Source of the DNA: Coniferiporia sulphurascens | Lineage: Eukaryota > Basidiomycota > Agaricomycetes > Hymenochaetales > Hymenochaetaceae | Length of the DNA: 64,000 bases | Direction of reading: 5' to 3' | Assembly: GCA_002794785.1 (NCBI GenBank) | Contig: NBBA01000005.1 | Location: 2,046,001-2,110,000, forward strand | In this document: piece by piece, positions 24,504 to 35,116 of the stretch | Layout of the letters: the number at the start of each line of letters is the position of its first letter | Position numbering within the stretch: the stretch's first letter is position 1 | Made by a program: the position numbers and the translations under genes | Notes under the pieces: model-generated | Databases searched by the model: none | Told to the model about the DNA's origin: nothing | Seen by the model: the letters and a program-made list of their open reading frames with translations, nothing else

Positions 24504-25640
24504 CTACTTCTCCAAATACCATTTATACGCCTCCGTCCACGCCTTTTTCGCGTTAGTTTCTATCACGTCCTATAAAAAAAATAGCAGAAAAGCGGGTGAG
24601 CAGGTAGTTCTCATACAAAACCTGGAGACATACACCGTGGCAAGGGATGATTCTGTCAAAGTCCCAACCGGCAACAGTCCTCGCGTCGCGCTTCATCGTT
24701 CTAACAAATAAGGTAATCAGACATGAAAAGCAATATAACAATCCTATAAGTTTCGCACTCCTTGTCTAGGCCTGCACTCCACAAGAATCGTTTATGAGCC
24801 CAGGAGTATGGGTTTAATTTACCGAAGAAAGGGAAGCTTGCGGACGAGCTCGTCTTGGAGTACTAAACGGCGTAAAAAGTGACTTAGCTCAGCACCAAAC
24901 AAATATAAATAAAGGCCGACCTGTTCATGTGCAGGAAGGTTGAAAAGCAAGTCGGCTTCGATTAACGTGCGTGACGCGACATGGTTGAACGCGATATCTT
25001 TGTTTTGGAACCCAGAGAAATAACTGAGGGACGTGTTGTCAGGAATAGTATACCTGTCCGTGCAGGAAGACATACCATGATTTGATTTCATCTTCAAAAC
25101 CGTATTTTGTGTCCTCTGAGTCTTTACCGTATACTACACAATTGTAAGCGACAGATTGCGTTTAGCGAGTATTCAAGCGTACTGCCGCCAAAGTTGAGAT
25201 GCTTGAGGTGGGGCTTTGAAAGGTGCTCCTGAACACCAACTAGTTTCGCATCGGGATATGCTTCCTTATAATCGGCTTCAAGTTGCGGTGAAAGTCAGCA
25301 GACGTGAAGAGCATAATTCTCACATTACTTACGCGTATACAAGGTGTGGACTGAGTCTGCACCAATTATGTACTTCACACGACCACCGAGCTCTTCCAGC
25401 TTTGCCTTTGTCTGCTCGTCGAGAGGTGTACTCGCTAGGACCCATAGGTCATCGTTTGCCAGCTTCACAACGGTCGAACGCCCGCCGACTGGAAAGAGGC
25501 CGAAGCGTGAGAAGGGACTGTTTTATCAAAATAACAGTAAGAAACTGAATAATTAATCGGGTACAAGCAATGTGGTACACGACTTGCCGGGAGATTGTCC
25601 AGATGTTTTTCGTGACCTCACGAATGACTGTTTCGGACAT
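24504..25640 (-). CDS. DUF4336 family protein (metallo-beta-lactamase-like fold)
   Basis: Uncharacterised protein of 242 residues resembling DUF4336 proteins, which look like metallo-beta-lactamase-fold enzymes. Exons are 25640-25588, 25517-25333, 25275-25183, 25133-25076, 25023-24921, 24862-24759, 24700-24634 and 24569-24504. The start MSETVIREVTKNIWTIS leads to RFGLFPVGGRSTVVKL, then YIIGADSVHTLY, LVGVQEHL, IAFNHVASRTLIEADLLFNL and near the end GWDFDRIIPCHGDVIE. The His/Asp/Cys positions in these motifs are candidate metal or active-site residues. The first intron (25518-25587) has a GC donor (gcaagt), needed to keep the frame from TISR to PFSRFG. The reaction is unknown. Confidence 0.82.
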
Positions 25641-25927
25641 GGTTGGGGATTATGTTCAACCCTTGAATACGGACTTGTTTGGTTGGAAAGTGAAAGTTGA
25701 AGGTCGAAAGCTCCAAAAGGCTAGGGGTTGCAGGTTCAAATCAATTGCCTATTATCCATGTTGGTGGATCAACGCCTAGCAAAGCGCCACGGGATAGCCG
25801 CGGTGACGTCTTCCAGTTCAGAGTTCACGCTTGTTCCCGTATTTGGTAAATGGCATTACCACTCTAGTAGCAGCCCTTGACTCGGAGCTCGCTTGTCCCC
25901 ACGGCGTGTCTCTTCGTTGCAACTACC

Positions 25928-28900
25928 ATGGACCTACGAAGCGAAAGGCCACAGGAGAAGTGGCATGATAGCGATGCTGCCACTTCGAAAGACCCGGTTT
26001 TGCCTGGAGGGTTGAACGTACCGAAGGCACCAAACCAGTCACGGTCTTTGCGTTCAAGGGCGAAGTTTGTGCTATTCCTGGCGGCTACTCTGTCTTTCTG
26101 GCTATGGTTACTTGGAAAGCATCAACGAGACGTCCTCCCTACACGGCTACCGCCAGATAACTCTTTTATTCCTTGGCCCCTCGACCTGGACAACTTGGAT
26201 AGCGCAGACGTGACCTCGAAGCCAAAGAAAGGCCATCACCATAATAAGCGTCCGCGTTATCTTAACGGCAAAGCTGCCGAGAAGATATTCCTGTAATGTG
26301 ATTCGACCAAAAATACGGCGCTTATACCTGATACTCCGTTCTACTTTGCAGTGAAGTCCCTAATAATGAGAGCGCGGTCGCAATTTCGCGCCGTTTCGCA
26401 GGGAAACCGCATATGGCTGGCACTCCGGGAGATTTGGACACCGCGCTTGACTTCTTACACCTCCTTCAGAAAGAACTCGACATCCGATCATCTAGTCTAG
26501 AGTCCGATCCTATCTTTGATGCAGGCACCCATGAGTCGCGTCGCGCGACTCTCGATACCATAAAGCGTGATGCACCTTACGCCTGGGTCGACACCTACTA
26601 TCCCGTGCTGAATTCCCCACTCGACCGAAGTATCGAGATTTTAGGAGACGACGAGGAGGGGGCAGTGTGGAAAGCTAATCTCGAGGAAGTCGCAGAGGAT
26701 GAGCTTGATCCGGATGCTGGGAAATACGCGGAAGCGGTTCCGGTGTTCCATGGGCTCAGTCGTGGAGGCGAGGTAAAGGGAAAGCTCGTTTATGTAAATT
26801 ATGGAAGGAAGGAAGATTATGACGGGCTTGAAGCAGCAGGCAAGTACTTTCACTTTCAGTAAACTGAACGTGGACACTAGTACTTACTATTTTGTTTAGG
26901 TGTAAATTTCACAGGAACAATAGCCATCGCGCGTTACGGAGGAATATTCCGTGGCCTCAAGGTTTGTAAAAATAAAGTGGGAGAATATATCACTCACAGC
27001 CTTTTCTTCGTAAAGGTTAAAGGTGCACAAGAACGAGGTGCTGTAGGCTGCCTCATCTACTCGGACCCCCGCGATGACGGAAGTGTACGCTGGGACAATG
27101 GCTACGCATCGTAAGTGAATAGTCCGTCTCCTTCATAAAGCACTGTATTTGAGTACTTTGTGTTGGTATAGTTATCCTTATGGTCCAGCTAGAAATCCCA
27201 CTTCCGTCCAACGTGGCTCAGTTCAGTTTATCTCCATGTATCCGGGCGACCCTACCACACCGGGGTATCCTTCGTACGAAAATAGCACGCGCACCCGCGG
27301 AGAGAATATTCCTGATATTCCGAGTCTACCGATTTCATGGAATACAGCACAAAAGCTTCTTCAAGAGATCGAAGAGGGAGGACAGAACAGGACTGTAAAG
27401 CTTGTCAACCATGGTATTACCTCCTTTTTTGAGAGTCCCTATGGTTCAACTCTCAAAAAGTTCCTGTCTGTCAGTTGATGATAAAGTTACACCTATTTGG
27501 AACACGATGGCCGTTGTCCCGGGACATATAAAGGATGAAGTTGTGGTAGTTGGTAACCATCGTGACGGTCAGTTTATCCGCACCTTTTGGTGAAAATCTG
27601 AAATAATATCTACCTTCAGCATGGGTGTTGGGTGCCACCGATCCTACATCTGGGACCGTATCTACGTACGAAGTCGTTCGCGGCCTTGGCGTCTTGTTGA
27701 AAAAAGGGTGGAAACCATTGCGCACGATTGTTGTTGCTAGCTGGGATGCAGAGGAGGTGAGTATATTGGTAAAGGGACCCATTATAACATCTTAACCTTC
27801 TCCAGTATGGTCTTATTGGAAGTACTGAATGGGGTGAAGATTTCGCGGATTGGATTGATAAATACGTTGTCGCATACTTGAACCTGGGTACGTTCGTTCC
27901 TATTGCCTTTCGAACCCTAATTCAAGCCGCCGTCGTTCGTTCTCAGATTCGTCCGTCAGCGGTTCCCGTTTCCGCCTTTCTGCCTCACCTTCTATGGCCC
28001 ATCTTGTTCGTGATGCAGCACGCGACATCCCTCATCCAACCATTCCGGGGCGTACATTGTGGCAGGCGCGATTTGATTCCGGTCCGCTCTTTGGCTCGGT
28101 CGATGAAGAAGCCATGCGCACTTGGGAGGATGAGTGGGGTGTTCCGTTACTTGAACCCGAGGACGTTTCTCCTTCTGATTCTTTAGGGGCGGCGGTTGAA
28201 GGGGGTGTAAAGACAGATGCAAATGGTATGCAAGTGCACAGTGCGTCGACGGGCGTTGGTGCTCTTGGCTCAGGTAGCGATTATACGGTCTTTTTGCAAC
28301 GTATCGGGGTTGCGAGTTCAAATGGTGGATTTGGGTCGACGCTTTCGGACCCTGTCTATCATTATCACTCGGTATTTGACTCAGAGACTTGGCAGGAGAT
28401 ATATGGAGATCCCGGATTCCATCGACATGTAAGTATTATTTGTGTCCTACTTTTAGTATTGGCTGACCTTCTCCCTAGGTGGCTATTGCAAAGCATCTGG
28501 GATTGCAACTCTTGCGCATCGCGGACGCTATTGTACTGCCTCTTAACACTACTCAATACGCGTATGAGCTGGATATATATCTCAATTCGTAGGCCCCTTC
28601 CTTTTTGCCTCAATTTCAAAACTAATTACCTGATATCAATTTAAACCAAGGGTCGAAGATATCGCGAACAAACAAGGCTTTGCCGCTGATTTCTCCGCTT
28701 TACGATCCAGCATTGCAAACCTACAGGATGCAAGTACAGCTTTGGATAACGAAAAAGCTGCTGCAGAGAAGCACCTCAAGAAGCTCGTGCAAATATGGTG
28801 GAAGAGCCATCACGGACATCACAGACTCTGGTGGAGGAAGGTGCATAAGCTTACGAGAAAAGTGGCTTCTTGGCTCGGCCTTGGAAAAGGCACAGGGGTG

Positions 28901-29423
28901 TGCCCACACAGTGCTCGAACAGGAGGTGAAATCGAGACTTACGAAACACCGAAAGATCTTGGCGCTAGTGGGAGACTGAAGCCGCGTATCGGTCGTTACC
29001 CGGCTTGGCTTGAGGAACAGCAGGAAAAGATGCGCGCTTCCGAGGGGCAGGTCCCTCATCATGACCACCACTGGCATTCGAGGCCGAAACTCATCAAGAA
29101 GCTCATCGCCGCGGTAAAGCGTGTGCGTGAGGTGAACAGGAAGCTCGTTGCATTTGAGCGTGGCTTTATTAGCGAAGATGGTATTACCGGTCGCGAATGG
29201 TTCCGGCACCTTTGTGTTGCGCCTGGAAAATGGCTTGGTACGTTTTTGTGTACTAAGCAATGTTCGTATCGTTGACGGTGGGTTTTTTCCAGGGTACGGG
29301 GCGACAACGTTCCCTGGTCTTACAGAGGCCTTGAAATACGACAAAAATGTCACCCTTGCGCAGGTTGAAGCAAAGAGACTGGGGAAACTAATTGATGCTC
29401 TAACGAAGGATATCCAGGTTTAA
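25928..29423 (+). CDS. Glutamate carboxypeptidase II-like M28 peptidase, type II membrane protein
   Basis: Zinc aminopeptidase-family protein (M28B; relatives are animal FOLH1 and yeast Vps70), 957 residues. Exons: 25928-26292, 26352-26839, 26900-26961, 27016-27110, 27172-27413, 27475-27567, 27620-27756, 27806-27887, 27947-28428, 28479-28588, 28651-29237 and 29293-29423. A cytoplasmic N-terminus and one transmembrane segment ([16 protein letters not shown], about residue 45-60) precede a PA domain (about 240-380) and the peptidase core. Zinc-ligand motifs are [30 protein letters not shown] and [17 protein letters not shown]-terminal helical dimerisation-like domain ends DALTKDIQV. The intron at 26840-26899 has a GC donor. 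In yeast Vps70 is linked to vacuolar sorting; the substrate here is unknown. Confidence 0.9.
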
Positions 29424-29797
29424 TCATAAAATGATGTTATGGAGTCGTTGTATATTAAGGAGTTTTTGTATTGAGACCGTTGAATTTGATGTCGATTCGC
29501 TATTTTCAGATATGATACGAACGCGAGGAAACAGCGTGCCTGTAGAATAACGTGCCTTTCTTTGATGGTTCGGATCGGCGCGTCATGTACAGTATTTGCA
29601 GTCCAGCACTCAGCGCAAAATTAACGGTTATGCGGAAGTATCGTGCAACCATCGATGTGTGTAAGTATTAGTACACTTGGGATACTGCATATATGTGCAC
29701 GAACAACAGTACTAGTTTGTTTAACTACAGAGCTCGTTTCTTTACATTTCCGACACCTTTGATCTTCTCCAAAAGTCATCATAATGCGTCGCCGAGG
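29424..29797. other. Convergent 3' region
   Basis: About 0.4 kb between the stop of the M28 peptidase gene (plus) and the stop of the CK1-like kinase gene (minus). No gene is seen. Confidence 0.45.
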
Positions 29798-31906
29798 CTA
29801 GTTTTGATCATCGCTTTGGCTGGCAACATCCGGCTTGTTGGGAACAGAGCCGTTGTCCCGTTCAGCCGACCCATCAGTCGAGGCTTTAACGATGAACTCT
29901 GCTTCAATAGCCAACGTGCAAGATAACCGGCGATTCCCTGGCGCAGGACCCGTGTACATTGATATATTCTCGTCATCACCATACCCGTCATCGTCTTCGC
30001 CGGTCGAGTAGAATCCATTTTCTTCATTGCGGCGCTTTTCAGTCTTGCAATACTCCGGGAGCCAACCGTTCGAGCCCCGAAGCTCAACATCAGGTGAAAA
30101 TAATGCATCCCTTGTTAGTGACGCGACCTCGCCGAAAACGGCTGTTTGGCCGGTGACATACGATTTGTCATATTGTCGTTTAATAAACTGGGTGTCCTCG
30201 CCGTCCGATGGATGGATGTTGGTGTCAAATCTTGCCGGTGCCAATCTGTCGCGCGCGGCGTTAAGTTGCTCAAGTTGTTCCTCATCCAGGCGCCACTGCA
30301 CTTCAACCTTGCATACTTCCTCTGTAGGCACGAGGATTTTAAACACTTCACATTGATGATAGTGGTACGCATTCTCAAGCGGAAATGCGGGCGTAGGCAC
30401 GACCTCGAATGCGTCGTCCTCGCTCGCTTCGTTTTCAGCGTTCGTAACAGGCTGACCAGACCGGATACGAAAGAACGACTGCCGCCGTGCTAACGAGATA
30501 TCCTCCAACCCGTTGGGGCGGCACATAAGCGGGAGTAAGAAGAGACGCGTATTTGCTCTCCCTACGTTTGTGTCGAGTACAAGAGCAGGACGCCACGGGA
30601 ATTTCCAGTCATCTTTTGAAAAGGAAGGGTTGTGCCAATAACTGTTGTCGGTTTCCGCGCCTGAGCTGGCCGCTTGCCATAGTTCCTGGTACTCGAGTGT
30701 CGGGCGCGGGAGGAGTTTGATGAGTATATAATCGCCCTTCCGTACGGATGATAAGATCGGTGATGTCTCTTCCGGAGGACTAGGACATATCGAGGTGGCG
30801 CTGTCATTGGACCCATTAGATTCAGGCTCTGCATCCGAGATGATAACCTCGACACCCTCGGGTTCGACACCAGATACGTTGTCCTTCTGTCGGGCTGAGA
30901 TATGAGCAATTTCGTCGGCGTCCTCGGTAACAGACGCATCCCCCTCTTGAACAATTCCATTGTTGCTTGAACCTGGAAAGGCCTCTTCGTTTAAACTTCC
31001 ACTTTCGCCCCCCTTTGGTTCTGAAAGCCAGTCATAAACGAAGTCAAGTTCGAATCCTTCCCGCTCGAAGAGATTACGAAAAAGGACTTCCAGGTAGCCG
31101 TAATCCGGGTCCTGTTCGTAGTCGAGGCTTTTAGCGTAATCAAGGAACGTGGCAAATTCTTTTGGCAGCCCCTCGCATAGTCGACTAGCCGTCCATGCGC
31201 CTTTTTTCTCTTTAACACGTTGATTCCTATGTTTGTGGGTGCCGCCGCATAGACTTTGCCAAGGCAATCTGCCTCGTAGGAATAATATCAAAGTATATGC
31301 CGCAGACTCGAGATCATCTCTGCGCGATTGAGAATGACCGCGCTGAGAGTTGATGCTCGCGAAGCTTGTTGTGCCAAAGAAATCGTGACCCTCGAAGTAG
31401 GGAAAATGCTTAAGAGTTTCTGGGTGCCGAAACCGTCTCGCGAGACCGAAATCCACTATGTGAACAGCACTATTGCTGCTATTTACCCCCATGAGGAAGT
31501 TGTCTGGTTTTATGTCTCGATGGACGATCCCCTTGCCGTGCACATACTCGATACATTCGATCATTTGTATAGCAAGCATGACAGTGGTTTTGAGCGAGAA
31601 CTTGTGTCCGCATTTCACGAAAAGAGCTTGTAGACTCGGTCCTAAAAGATCGAAGACCATAATGTTCCAGCGTTCTTCGCGTCCGTATGCGTATATAACG
31701 GGTACGCATGGGTTTCCCTCGAGGAGGCGATAAACGTCCGCCTCATGCTGAAGGTAAGGACGGGTGATGTTGGAGTAGGTGCGTTCATATTTAATGGCGA
31801 CCTGTTTTCCACCGGGCGCTTCACCACTGAAGACAGAGCCAAAGCCGCCGCTCGCTATTCGTTGGCCTACACGATAGTCGCCAAGCGCAAGTGAGGTGTC
31901 GCTCAT
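29798..31906 (-). CDS. Casein kinase 1-family protein kinase with large C-terminal extension
   Basis: Intron-free gene for a 702-residue Ser/Thr kinase. The kinase domain (about residues 9-295) has the glycine loop IASGGFGSVF, the lysine in VAIKYE, the CK1-type LLGPSLQALF, the catalytic HRDIKPDNFL, DFGLARRF, and SINSQRGHSQSRRDDLES in place of the usual CK1 SINTH motif. The CK1 family therefore fits well, but the sequence diverges from Hrr25/Yck kinases. An acidic linker follows (about 305-375). The last ~330 residues contain a second ordered-looking block starting GDYILIKLLPRPTLEYQELW and including WKFPWRPALVLDTNVGRA, unlike the Gln-rich or prenylated tails of yeast CK1. The start at 31,906 is the first ATG. 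Lack of introns contrasts with nearly all neighbours. Confidence 0.88.
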   Translation of the reverse strand: MSDTSLALGDYRVGQRIASGGFGSVFSGEAPGGKQVAIKYERTYSNITRPYLQHEADVYRLLEGNPCVPVIYAYGREERWNIMVFDLLGPSLQALFVKCGHKFSLKTTVMLAIQMIECIEYVHGKGIVHRDIKPDNFLMGVNSSNSAVHIVDFGLARRFRHPETLKHFPYFEGHDFFGTTSFASINSQRGHSQSRRDDLESAAYTLILFLRGRLPWQSLCGGTHKHRNQRVKEKKGAWTASRLCEGLPKEFATFLDYAKSLDYEQDPDYGYLEVLFRNLFEREGFELDFVYDWLSEPKGGESGSLNEEAFPGSSNNGIVQEGDASVTEDADEIAHISARQKDNVSGVEPEGVEVIISDAEPESNGSNDSATSICPSPPEETSPILSSVRKGDYILIKLLPRPTLEYQELWQAASSGAETDNSYWHNPSFSKDDWKFPWRPALVLDTNVGRANTRLFLLPLMCRPNGLEDISLARRQSFFRIRSGQPVTNAENEASEDDAFEVVPTPAFPLENAYHYHQCEVFKILVPTEEVCKVEVQWRLDEEQLEQLNAARDRLAPARFDTNIHPSDGEDTQFIKRQYDKSYVTGQTAVFGEVASLTRDALFSPDVELRGSNGWLPEYCKTEKRRNEENGFYSTGEDDDGYGDDENISMYTGPAPGNRRLSCTLAIEAEFIVKASTDGSAERDNGSVPNKPDVASQSDDQN

Positions 31907-32458
31907 AGTGGACAAAGACGAAGAGGAACAAGGCCGAAACGGAATTTAAAGAGCCGTACGCCACGAAAGAGGGCGGAGTGCGTGTCCGAACCCATTAGTA
32001 TGCGGAACGGCGAAACAACGTTTGGGTACGAAGGGAGGCTGGTGCAAAAGGTGTATGGGACAGGTTATTTAAATCGTTTATTGAGTAATACCGCATTCGA
32101 CACGTTCCCGACCGCAGATCCGAACTCAAATGCAATATTCCGCATTATTAGATCTGCTATATATAGTTATTTCACAATAGTAAGTAACCCAGTAGCAGTA
32201 TACATTAAGGATGTTAAACTATATATAGCAGGTACAAGTGATAATTTCTGCTGCGCATGGCATTGACACTTCCACATATGGATTGTATTGTCCAAAAATA
32301 ATTTGTGGGAGATTTGTGGGAGCCCCTCGTCGCTGTGCATTTACCGTTGCTGCGCCCACTTACTCGGTTTCCCTCACTCGTTTGCTGTACTAAAATAATT
32401 CTCTCTTTCTTTCTCGTTTCACACTCTCTCGTCGTCCTTTCAACACCTGTCTCTTATC
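31907..32458. promoter_or_regulatory. Divergent promoter region of the CK1-like kinase and Kre6/Skn1 genes
   Basis: The two start codons are 552 bp apart and nothing coding is seen between them. A 15-bp perfect inverted repeat lies at 32,154-32,168 and 32,217-32,231. The last 80 bp before the Kre6 start are pyrimidine-rich (TC runs), as is common upstream of fungal transcription starts. Confidence 0.45.
32154..32231. repeat. 15-bp perfect inverted repeat, 48-bp spacer
   Basis: CTGCTATATATAGTT at 32,154-32,168 is the exact reverse complement of AACTATATATAGCAG at 32,217-32,231. The spacer is 48 bp and AT-rich. It could form a stem-loop or be the remnant of a very small inverted-repeat element. 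No flanking target-site duplication was seen. Confidence 0.6.
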
Positions 32459-35116
32459 ATGTCTCGCATGCAGAGACCAGCACCGAATCCTCAGCTGCGC
32501 AGTGGATCCGCCATTTCGCAAACGCCGCCTTCCGCATCCTCCTCCAGTCTTCTCCCTAAGCAGAACGGGCAGGGTCCCATGCCTGCTTTCGTGGACTCGG
32601 CGGCTCGTCATTCCGTTAGTGCTAGGAGCCTCGGAAGCCAAGATTATGTCCGTCAATTCTACTGGTTTGGGGTATTTTAGCATCTGAGCGTGTATCTTCC
32701 GCAGGGCGAGTCTCCCTACGGCGGGAGAAGGACAGTCAACTCCGTGTCAACTGTTTCGGATAAGGTAAGTGCCCCCTCCCCCTCACCTGTTCCTACGAGC
32801 GTGTCCCCTGCGTGTTATGCCTTCCTCTTTTCCTTTCCATGCCACCCTGACTACGACCGCAGTATTCGTTTGCTGCCGACCCAAATTTGTGGGGCGCGAA
32901 TCTTTCGCCGGATTTGGTTGAAGATGACGATTACTTGCACAACCCCGACATCCGTTCTAAGGGAAAGGGTGATGCGTTCGCTTTCACGCGTCGCGGGTTT
33001 CAAAATGTTGGGTGTCTGGTTATTTTGATTGCTGGTCTCATAGGTCTTTTGTAAGTGTCTTCCTGTTGATCTCCCACAAAAAAATAGTAACACGATAATG
33101 CTAGCGCTGGGTATCCCGTAATATCCCATTTCACGTCAAAAACACTGTCAACTCTCGGGGGTTTCAACATTGGGGGAACTAATGCAACTGGACAGGTGCG
33201 GTTTGAGAGACTGGCCAAGTCACCGACTCATCAGAACTTTGGTGCAGATCGCATCGATGGGAAATTATGGTCTCATTGACATAGAAACACCCTCGGAAGC
33301 ATACATCAAGGTCGGTTTCTTCAGCCACGGCACATACCGTTTTTCTTCTGAGGGCTTGGACATTGTGCGCTCATATACTATACCTACTCTTGTAGACGAG
33401 TTGGTATGATAATACCGAGATGGAACTCGTCTTTTCCGATGAGTTTAATACCGACGGTCGTACCTTTTACCCTGGCGACGACCCATATTGGGAAGCGGCG
33501 GACATGTACTATTGGTCGACCAATGATCTCGAATGGTTAGCTATCATCATTACATGGTCTTGTGGACCGGATTACTGAATCACTGTTTTGTTTGAAAAGG
33601 TATGACCCATCAGCTATTACGACAGTGGGCGGTGTAAGTACTCTCGTTAATACGTCACCCTATTTTGAAGCTGAAGCAGCTGTACACTTGAAGCATTTGC
33701 AAATTACTATGTCTAAGAAAGAACAACATGACCTCGATTACATGAGTGGAATGATGTCTTCTTGGAACAAGTTTTGCTTCACGGGAGGTTACATTGAAGT
33801 TAACGTTTCCTTACCTGGCGTCACTGATGTAACGTAGGTTTTTCTCGTACCTTGAATTTGTCGGATTCTAAGTTTAATCTTTGTTAGTGGTTTCTGGCCG
33901 GCCGTGTAAGTATTTTTGCGCCGCACATCCGTTCACGTTACTGAATGTTTCACAAGTTGGACAATGGGCAATCTTGGTCGAGCTGGCTACGGCGCAAGCC
34001 TGGAGGGCATGTGGCCATACACATACGACGCTTGCGATGTTGGTACCGCTCCGAATCAAACGATTAATGGCCAGCCACAGCTCGCAACGGTGGATGGCGA
34101 CCCTAGTCATGGCGGTGCACTCTCTTACCTTCCCGGTCAGAGGTTGTCGCGCTGCACGTGTCCTGGCGAAAGCCATCCAGGTCCGATACACTCGGATGGG
34201 ACATATGTAGGCCGAGCTGCGCCAGAAATTGATATTTTGGAGGCGCAGATCTCAAACAATGTCGGACAAGTCAGTCAAAGTGCACAGTGGGCTCCTTTCA
34301 ATTATGCGTAAGTGCTTCTGGAATGACTATTGTAAGGAGCGCCTAACATAATGCACCTTGAACTAGCTATGAGTGGTTTAACACATCCACAAACCTGATC
34401 ATTGCGAATGAAAGCGTTTCTGAATTCAATACTTACACAGGCGGTATACTTCGTACGTTGGCCCTCTTTTTTCCTGAAGATATTTTACATTAACAGACTC
34501 TTTAATGGTTTCCAGAGCAAGCATCGTCTGTCGTAACCAACAACAATCAAGGTTGCTACACTGGCGAGGCTGGTTGCTTTTCAGTATATGGATATGAGTA
34601 CCAGCCCGGGTTTGACAATGCGTACATATCATGGATTGCGAACGATAATCTCGCATGGACAGCGTTGGCGGGTGGATTTGCTGCGGATACGCGCGTAAAC
34701 ATTAGTGCTCGTCCCATTTCGCAGGAGCCGATGGTACGGTTAAAATAAGCTCTTTTGCTCTTTAGTGCTTCCCTCTAAATCAACATTTTTAGTACATCAT
34801 CATGAACTTCGGCATGTCTACCAACTTTGCTCCCGTCGAGTCATTTGACCTCCCCTTCCCGTCAACAATGCTCATTGATTACGTCCGGGTATACCAGAAG
34901 AAAGGCTCCAAAAACATCGGCTGCGACCCGGAGGACTTCCCCACGGCAGATTATATCAATACGTGCGCCTACATAATCTTTACTCCCTTCCGTTTCTAGC
35001 GGCTCACCTTCATCATCTACAGCTACATTGAAGCCTATACAAACCCAAATCTGACCACTTGGCGCGATGACTTCGGTCAGCCGTTTCCGAAGAGTTCGCT
35101 TCTTGATGGATGTTGA
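32459..35116 (+). CDS. KRE6: Kre6/Skn1-like beta-1,6-glucan synthesis protein (GH16-related)
   Basis: Type II Golgi/ER membrane protein needed for cell-wall beta-1,6-glucan in yeasts; 613 residues. Fourteen exons: 32459-32647, 32705-32764, 32863-33050, 33105-33195, 33248-33310, 33396-33535, 33600-33633, 33694-33833, 33888-33905, 33957-34307, 34367-34452, 34516-34733, 34793-34962 and 35023-35116. A Ser-rich cytoplasmic N-terminus precedes one transmembrane helix (VGCLVILIAGLIGLLFAGYPVI). The lumenal GH16-like domain has LVFSDEFNTDGR, SGMMSSWNKFCFTGGYIEV, VWTMGNLGRAGYGAS and the catalytic-type EIDILEAQ, and the protein ends KSSLLDGC. Exon 9 is only 18 nt and exon 7 only 34 nt, both needed for the conserved frame. 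Kre6 and Skn1 cannot be separated from sequence alone. Confidence 0.93.

Noticed and set aside
25728..25745. GGTTCAAATC resembling a tRNA T-loop
   Set aside because: The flanking bases do not form a T stem, and no anticodon arm is found at the right distance.
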